Source: Sorghum bicolor (lineage: Eukaryota; Streptophyta; Magnoliopsida; Poales; Poaceae). Taken from it: a stretch of 64,000 bases of DNA. This document shows, piece by piece, positions 58,038 through 64,000 of the stretch; the first letter of the stretch is position 1, and every line of letters starts with the position of its first letter. Location of the stretch: NCBI RefSeq assembly GCF_000003195.3, contig NC_012879.2, positions 42,426,648-42,490,647 on the forward strand, in the 5' to 3' direction. Position numbers and translations under genes: made by a program. Under the pieces are notes generated by a model. That model did not search any database. It was not told the DNA's origin and worked only from the letters and a program-made list of their open reading frames with translations.

Positions 58038-59254
58038 TGGTTGACGGTCCTTAAGTACCAAATATAATCATCAAATAAATAAAGAAAAGGATCCAAATGC
58101 AACCAACACCTAGAATTAGGGTTTGATCTGACAGAATTCCACGAGTTTTTGTGTTTGTCTATTTCTGAGCAAATAAGGAAGAAAGGCCCATATGTCAGGA
58201 TTACATAGAGATATCAACGCACCGTGCAATTTTCTACCATCTAGAAGACTCCAGAAGCCACGGGAAGAAAGTAGAGGCCGAAAGGGGCCAGGCCCAGGGC
58301 GCCCGCCCTGAGGACCTGGGCGCCCGCCCCCTGCTAGACTCCGTTCGGGACTCTCTTCGCACACGATGTTCCACCGACCTAAAGGATCAAGGATAACGTA
58401 GTACCACATCGCCTACCGACACAAAAACGCATAGAGGAGGAGGACTATATAAGGAGACCCCCTGGCCCTTGGAGAAGACAAGAAGTTATCATAGAGTTGA
58501 GGGGTGCCCTCGAAGGAAAACCTCTTCTCTAAATAGAATTTCTTTTTAGGCTTAGCAACCAATGTGAGTAGAAATAGGTCTTCTAGTTTCTACTAGATTG
58601 AGAGAGATAGAGTGGAGGTGTAGATCGGAGGAAGGCCGGCCTGTCGGTGTCTACTCCGAGTTGTACCTGCGGGGTCAAGTCTCCTAACCCGAGGCTTGCT
58701 TCTAAGATTCTTCAGAAATTCGACTTCTAATTCTAGTAAGTTCTTGTTTTATTGTTCTTTGGTTCATGAGTTTACTTTAATCCTCTTCCGGTTGAGTATT
58801 AGAGTAATCATTGCTAGCGTAAATGTGGTGTTTAGGCTAGGGTACTCATAGATATCCTTTGACTATCTGGACCGTGGTAGTAGCGAGGAACGTGACATTT
58901 CCGAGTTACCTTTGTATCCCATATCTCGTTAGCAGGACGGGTAGGTTTATAGGTGCGGGTCGAACATCCTTTGTGTTGTCTAGATTCCGTAAGCTTCCCT
59001 AATAGAACAGTAGATCATCCTTACTAAGGTTACAACGAGACTACGGTTGCAGTCTTCTCTATACATCACTCACATCGAGAAACATTCTTTGTAGCCTAAA
59101 GGGGTAGTAGCAATAGATTTGGTTAGTCAGATGCACCCTTTCTCCCAGTGGTAAAAATATAAATACGATACTCTGGAAAACCTCCCGGGTGAAATGCTCA
59201 CTGATATCCGTGCACTTGCGGATCATTTCCTTATTGCGTTACCAAATATCAACA
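58038..59254 (+). repeat. 3' LTR of element B (1217 bp)
   Basis: TGGTTGACGGTCC...ATATCAACA, TATA box CTATATAAGG at 58444-58453. Compared with the 5' LTR it lacks about 10 bp near 58166 and has an extra G in the first bases. Confidence 0.9.
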
Positions 59255-59469
59255 CCCGCCACGCATCTAAGGTCATGGTTAATAGTGGACTCACCGCGGC
59301 GTTCGCCTGTACCCGCCACGGTAAATTGATTAACCGAGGCGGGCACGTTAGGACGCCCGCCTCGGTTAATCGTTACAAAAAAAATAAAAAAAACCCAAAG
59401 CCCACTGGTGAGCCCACCGGTGAGCCCAATCCTGGACGTCTACGCGGATCCAACCGCCCCCGTGCGCCT

Positions 59470-59870
59470 GGCCACCGGAGAGGGAGGAGGGGGCGTCACC
59501 ACCGTGGATCTGGCGGCCCCTGTGCACCAGGCCACCGGAGAGGAAGGAGGGGGCAAGCTGTCACGGATCCAGCCACCCCCACGTGCCTAGGCACCGGAGA
59601 GGGAGGAGGGGGCATGCCATCGCGGATCCGGCCTCCCCATGCACCTGGCCACCGGAGAGGGAGGAGGGGCGTGGGTCATCGTGGATCCGGCCGCCCCCGC
59701 GTGCTTGGCCACTGGAGAGGGAGGAGGGGCGCGCGTCGGCGTGGATCTGGCCGCCCCTGCGCTCCTGGCCACTGGAGAGGGAGGAGGAGGGGCGCGCCGC
59801 TACGAATCTGGCTGCCCCCCATGCCTGGCCGCCGAAGAGAGAGGAGGAGGGTGCCTTGCCATGCCGCCCC
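59470..59870. repeat. 60-bp minisatellite in CACTA E, about 6.7 copies
   Basis: The unit starting GGCCACCGGAGAGG begins at 59470, 59530, 59590, 59647, 59707, 59767 and 59827, giving spacings of 60, 60, 57, 60, 60 and 60. It is GC-rich, with CGGATCC-type blocks inside each unit. All spacings are multiples of three, and several frames stay open through it. Confidence 0.9.
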
Positions 59871-60410
59871 GCTTTGAAGTTGGGGAGGGCCTCTACCACC
59901 GGAGACGAAGGGGAGGAGAGGAGGGGAAGAGGTGGTCGATGGGGAGAGGGCGGTCGGGTTTTGCGAGGACAGGAAGGGAAGGGGAGGGGAGCGTCGCGCA
60001 GCGTCGCGAGCGGTAGGGAGAGATAGTGCGGGTGCGGCTGAGGAGGGAGGAAGTGAAGGTGAAACCCTAGGTCTAGTATATATATGTGATCTTGAAATTG
60101 GGCCTCTTGGGCTAGCGGGTTGGGCCTGATTTACTAAGGCGGGTGAAGTTATAATGCCCGCCTCGGTTAATGATTTACCGAGGCGGTTATGTTAAGATGC
60201 CCGCCTCGGTTAATATATATTAACCGCGGCGGATATTTGAAGGGTGCCCGCCTCGGTTAATTAATTTTGCGAGGCGGTTTATGTAACCGCCTCGGTTAAT
60301 AAAAAATGACCGCCTCGGTTAATGCCTAGCATTAACCGAGGCGGTTGAAATTTTTGCCCGCCTCGGGGGGTGTTTTCAAAAGGTCACGGTAAATCTTTTT
60401 TGTAGTTGTG

Positions 60411-61270
60411 TTAGCAGCGCGGTTGCAATATCATGTAGAAATGATCAAAGGTTTCTAATAGCTCAGAGGTAGGGAATATTTATACTAGGAACAACCCTCC
60501 TAGATAGGTCTAAAAATGAAATGAAATTTCTACAGAAAGGCAATGTGAAAGGTCCCCTCGGAATGGAGTCCCGAAGTGGTTTCGCGTGACTGTTGGCCTC
60601 CAGATCAGTTTCTAATAAACTGACCATAACTCTTTATTGGAAAGTCCAAATGACGAACCATTTCTTGGGTGTGAAACTAGACTCCAAGAGCATTCCAGCA
60701 ATGTATGCCATGCACCACGAAACATTGTAGATTCGTACAGTTTTGCACGGCAAGTTGTACCAATATTCTGTCACGACAGACTGTTAACCTTCTCAGCAGT
60801 CTTGACTAATCCAAACATAACTCTTGATTGTAATGTCCAAATGAGATGAGACTTGAGGCATTGGAAAGAAGACTTGATGAGCTTTCCAAAATGTCCTTAT
60901 AGGCCTTCATATCATTTGGAAATCGAAAGTTATGAAGATAGCTTGCACTGGTCCGTTTCTGCACTGTACTCGCCGTTTTTGCTGTCAGCTAGATGGCGTG
61001 TTGGTTCAGCTTCTATGTAAAACTATCTTCTCTCTTTTGGTACAGCAGTAGCTCCTTCTTGTGTAAACCTTATCAAGATATAAGTAGAAGATATAAGAAA
61101 GTATAACACCCTTAAATATTTCAATCTCAAGTTTAGTTTGGAACAAATTCACCTGCTCTTGTTTCCTTTTGGCAGAACATCGTGTAGGTGTATAATGTTT
61201 ATGTTCACTTGTTTTGCATGGTGAATACTCATCATGTTCCATCATATGATGAGTTGGCATGTCCTCATCA
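60411..61270. other. Right piece of solo LTR F
   Basis: Sequence between CACTA E and the right AGGGT duplication. It contains the repeated phrase GAC(C/T)...CATAACTC with AGTCCAAATGA-type blocks (about 60623 and 60815). No coding region. Confidence 0.6.
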
Positions 61271-62236
61271 AGGGTTTGGTGCCCCCCTTCCGAAAGCTTC
61301 CTCCACCGTCTTTGAGAAGTCATCTCGTCCCTTGGTTAAGTCGGTTTGATCCGACAGCGCGCGTGACTCCCACCGGACTATAAATACGTGGGCAGACCCC
61401 CCTGGAGGACATCAACCTCAATATTCATCAAGGCCTCAAGCCATCAAGCATCAAGCGCCTTCAAGTTCATCAAGAGCCTTCTAGTTCAGAGTTCTAGTTA
61501 GTTAGATTAGAAGTGGAGGAGATCTAGTGCTTCATTGGGATTTCAAGCCCCTAGCGTTGGTCTAGAGCGCAAGAGTTCGGTAATAGTTCTAGTTCTACTT
61601 TATAGTATTTCATTGTATATTAGGGAGACTTTATTCTTAATAGATTCATATGTTCTTAATTACATTAGTCATTTCCTACTTTGATTATATGTCTAGGATA
61701 GTTGGTTTGATCTTATTAAATTCATGTAATTGCTCATATAACGTTTACCTAATCGATCGTTGGGTAGATGATAGACAGTTTGTAGACGTGGTGTCTAGAT
61801 ATCTTGTTTGTCTGTGAGTGCCCCCTGATGTGCCGTGTCGTGTGGTAGTCCACGTAGGTAACAACTGCGTTGGTTCCTCTGTGGTCCACCCTCCGTACGT
61901 AGGGCTAGCATGGGCGTGGTCGCGAAGGAGGTGACGGTTGCGTCTTAAAACCCTCACTAGTTGATGCCTCTTTATATGTAATTATGATATAGGGTTGACT
62001 TATCGATGATTATTCATTGGCGTAGTTATAGCATTACCTTAGATCTAACTCCCTAGTTTATCCATTGGCCAACTATGATTATGACTAGTAGATGCTCTGA
62101 TGATTATCCTTATTTATGATGCTTGATGATTATGCTATCACTATTATTTATCATTATTTATCTTGTGACCTCTGCCTATTATGAGTAGATTATAGGACTT
62201 AGGTAGTATCATTTATTCATTCTTATCAATATAATA
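61271..62236 (+). repeat. 3' LTR of element C, right piece, end truncated
   Basis: It resumes the LTR after the nested insertion (AGGGTTTGGTGCC...), with TATA box CTATAAATA at about 61378. It follows the 5' LTR to ATATAATAGGTATA, then diverges abruptly. The last about 360 bp of the LTR and the right target duplication are missing. Confidence 0.85.
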
Positions 62237-62465
62237 GGTATAACTTTCTTGGTTTAGCTGGTCTGATAAATATCAAGCTAAATTTGAGGAATTTAAGAAG
62301 AGATTGACTACTACACCTATGTTGGTATTTGTTGACACAAAATGTGGCGCACTGTGCCTCACACACAGCAAGCCGGAAAGCGTGGCTTCAATCACATGCC
62401 CGGGTGCTTCGAAATTCCAGAAACGTGCCAGTCAGTTTGACCTGCAACTAACAAGGGAGAAAAAT
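62237..62465 (+). pseudogene. Fragment of a Ty3/gypsy RT-RNase H junction
   Basis: One short frame reads WFSWSDKYQAKFEEFKKRL and then TTTPMLVFVD, the conserved connection before RNase H in Ty3/gypsy polymerases (normally F.W....E..F..LK..L...PVL..PD). It is only about 35 residues and has neither a start nor neighbouring domains. It is probably a relic of an element that recombined with the end of C. Confidence 0.65.
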
Positions 62466-63379
62466 TGTAATACCCGATTTTAAGGACAAAACCAGATATG
62501 CACCATATGTGAGTTTTAGAAGTCAAATCTCACATATAGCTACAAATAAGGGGTAATATCAAAAGACAATGCATAAATATATAACGTACTTAGTATAAAA
62601 GAGATAACCTTCAGTATCAAACAGCGGATAGATAACTCCAAACTTCGGGTATTAACTTCTCTCCACATGATCCAACTGACTGGTTGATCACTAGCCCAAA
62701 ACTTCTCCTGAGGTGTGGGGGAAATTGCAAGAGTGAGCACATATCGTACTCAACAAGTATAACCAGGGGTTCATGAGGCTCAATAAGTTGACACTGGTTT
62801 GACTGCATTTAGCTTTTATATGTGAATAGCATATTTAGTCATTGGATAGCAAATATCAAGGTAGCATAACTTAAATCCCATAACCACATGATCAATATAT
62901 ACAAGAATTAACAATAACACATATAAACAACATAATAAACCATCATTTATCATCATTAATCATGTTCATCAGTGTCCATCTATTCCGTCAGTTTTCCGGG
63001 CCGCCCGTATCCGTGGGCAAGGCTAGTATACCAGATTTAACACTCTGCAGAGGTTGTATATCTTTACCCATGAGTCATGATTTACCCTTTCGCCCGAGGC
63101 CCGTCGACCTCTTAACCCACTACCAAGGAAGGTCGGCAGGGTTCACTATGAAGTCTTTCAAAGGTTCATCTAACAAGTTAGGGCCGCTTAGTTTCATTAG
63201 TCAGTCCATGTGATTCACCCGCAGGAATCCACGGTCTGCTATTCCCCAATTGCGCCACATGGGTAACCGCTAACGAGCTAGAAAAATTACTCATACTTGA
63301 CTAAAGCCAGAGCCATATAGCCCTCATGGTTGTACGAGTTGTCCCAGCTTTTGCCAAGGGATAAGTCCTTATGGAGGGT
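62466..63379 (-). repeat. Family A LTR, partial
   Basis: It starts TGTAATACCCGATTTTAAGG and parallels 1547-2460, though more diverged. It is cut at 63379 by a family-B LTR. No primer site adjoins its left end, so it is a solo LTR, a 3' LTR or a fragment. Confidence 0.8.
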
Positions 63380-64000
63380 TGTTGATGATTCTTAAGTACC
63401 AATTTTAATTATCAAATAAATGAGAGAAAGGACCAATATGCAACCGACACCTAGAATTAGGGTTTGATCTGACAGAATTCCATGAGTTTTGTTGTTTATC
63501 TGTTTCTGCAGGGGGTTATCAGGAAATAAGGAAGAAAGGCCCACATGTCGGGATTACATAGAGATATCAACGCACCGCGCGATTTTCTACCATCTAGAAG
63601 ACTCCAGAAGCCACGGGAAGAAAGCAGAGGCCGAAAGGGGCTAGGCCCAGGGCGCCCGCCCTGAGGACCTGGGCGCCCGCCCCCCTCTGGATGCCAATCA
63701 GGACTCTCTTCGCACACGATGTTCCACCGACCTAAAGGATCAAGGATAACGTAGTACCACATCACCTACCGACCCAAAAATGCATAGAGGAGGAGGACTA
63801 TATAAGGAGACCCCCCTGGCCCCTGGAGGAGACAAGAAGTTATCATAGAGTTGAGGGGTGCCCTCGAAGGAAAACCTCTTCTCTAAATAAAATTTCTTTT
63901 TAGGCTTAGCAACCAATGTAAGTAGAAATAGATCTTCTAGTTTCTACTAGATTGAGAGACATAGAGTGGAGGTGTAGATTGGAGGAAGCCCGGCCTGTCG
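63380..64000 (+). repeat. Family B LTR, 5' part, runs off the right edge
   Basis: TGTTGATGATTCTTAAGTACC followed by sequence matching 51386-52010, with TATA box CTATATAAGG at 63798-63807. It is inserted in the family A LTR. The remainder of the element or solo LTR lies outside the window. Confidence 0.85.

Larger units (their letters stand above)
51386..59254 (+). mobile_element. Athila-like non-autonomous retrotransposon B (7869 bp)
   Basis: LTRs 51386-52612 and 58038-59254, primer site TGGCGCCGTTGCCGGGGA (52621-52638), polypurine tract AAGCTTGGGGGAG (58025-58037), and exact CCCGC duplications (51381-51385, 59255-59259). The interior holds one clean ORF and a degenerate retropepsin segment. 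There is no RT, RNase H or integrase. The LTRs differ by several substitutions and small indels, so it is older than the Tat element. Confidence 0.93.
51319..60410. mobile_element. Non-autonomous CACTA element E, interrupted by element B
   Basis: The ends CACTACTACAAAA (51319-51331) and TTTTTTGTAGTTGTG (60396-60410) form a CACTA inverted repeat with one mismatch. Flanking triplets TCA and TTA agree at two of three bases. Subterminal repeats of CCGCCTCGGTTAAT and its complement are dense at 59330-59370 and 60150-60360. Without B the element is about 1.2 kb and has no transposase. Confidence 0.85.
50990..61270. mobile_element. Solo LTR-like element F, itself interrupted by CACTA E
   Basis: It begins TGATAGGTTACC, ends CCTCATCA, and is flanked by exact AGGGT duplications (50985-50989 and 61271-61275). 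The outer pieces (50990-51318 and 60411-61270) together are about 1.19 kb, have TG...CA ends and contain no primer site or coding sequence. A solo LTR is therefore the best reading. The superfamily is unknown. Confidence 0.75.
41258..62236 (+). mobile_element. Athila-like Ty3/gypsy element C, with nested insertions
   Basis: 5' LTR 41258-42895, primer site 42904-42921, degenerate gag and two retropepsin-like segments (43047-45450), an acidic frame, a long 3' non-coding region, polypurine tract 50661-50673, and a 3' LTR from 50675 that is split and ends abruptly near 62236. No RT, RNase H or integrase is visible between 45800 and 50660, so it is a polymerase-less, non-autonomous element or derivative. 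Later insertions are a solo LTR at 47206-50044 and the F/E/B nest at 50990-61270. Confidence 0.8.

Noticed and set aside
59194..59877. 227-codon frame spanning the end of the B LTR and the minisatellite
   Set aside because: It starts inside an LTR and crosses an insertion border, so it cannot be an ancestral gene. The open stretch comes from the 60-bp repeats.

Overview
The window is plant nuclear DNA, almost certainly from a grass (Poaceae, most likely panicoid). It is a stack of nested transposable elements with no host gene, rRNA, tRNA or CRISPR array that I can support. The grass assignment rests on the transposon families: CACTA elements with ACCGGTGCTAAAGG-type subterminal repeats, a Tat-lineage Ty3/gypsy element with two RNase H domains and an antisense gene, Athila-like Ty3/gypsy elements with TGGCGCCGTTGCCGGGGA-type primer sites, and about 3-kb LTRs starting TGTAACACCC. 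The species cannot be named from this.

Left part (1-9566). The 5' end of a minus-strand LTR retrotransposon (family A) runs in from the left edge: gag-side ORF 594-1352, primer site 1532-1543, 3.0-kb LTR 1547-4586. About 5 kb of mostly unannotatable sequence follows, with one possible small CACTA-like element (6028-7143).

Centre (about 9567-34757). A large degenerate CACTA region carries an intact two-exon GRF zinc-finger/membrane gene, a tnp2 transposase remnant lacking its catalytic core, a 678-bp tandem array, an internal second cluster of subterminal repeats with its own TATA box, a broken Transposase_24-type gene, and a Ulp1/C48 protease-like gene. That last gene is split by a 14.3-kb Tat-lineage retrotransposon (19908-34190, target duplication GCAGG). 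The LTRs of this element differ only by length changes in simple repeats, so the insertion is very young. Its gag is open and its pol has three lesions. On the opposite strand it carries a six-exon gene with every splice site canonical and the frame open for about 1298 codons.

Right part (35613-64000). Athila-like elements dominate. Element D (minus strand) has a hAT element in its LTR (8-bp duplication CAATGGTG). LTR C' is followed immediately by element C (5' LTR 41258-42895). The interior of C holds a broken gag, two tandem retropepsin-like segments and no polymerase. C was later hit by a family-A solo LTR (47206-50044, duplication GATAG). The 3' LTR of C is split at 50989/61271 by a four-level nest: LTR of C, then solo LTR F (AGGGT duplication), then a non-autonomous CACTA E (51319-60410), then Athila-like element B (51386-59254, CCCGC duplication). 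B has a clean 313-codon ORF of unknown function in the gag position. Two further LTR fragments close the window.

Taken together, the window records successive transposition. Target-site duplications fix the order for several layers. Autonomous functions are mostly lost: tnp2 has no core, B and C have no polymerase, and the pol of the Tat element is broken. Three accessory reading frames remain open (GRF gene, Tat antisense gene, B ORF).
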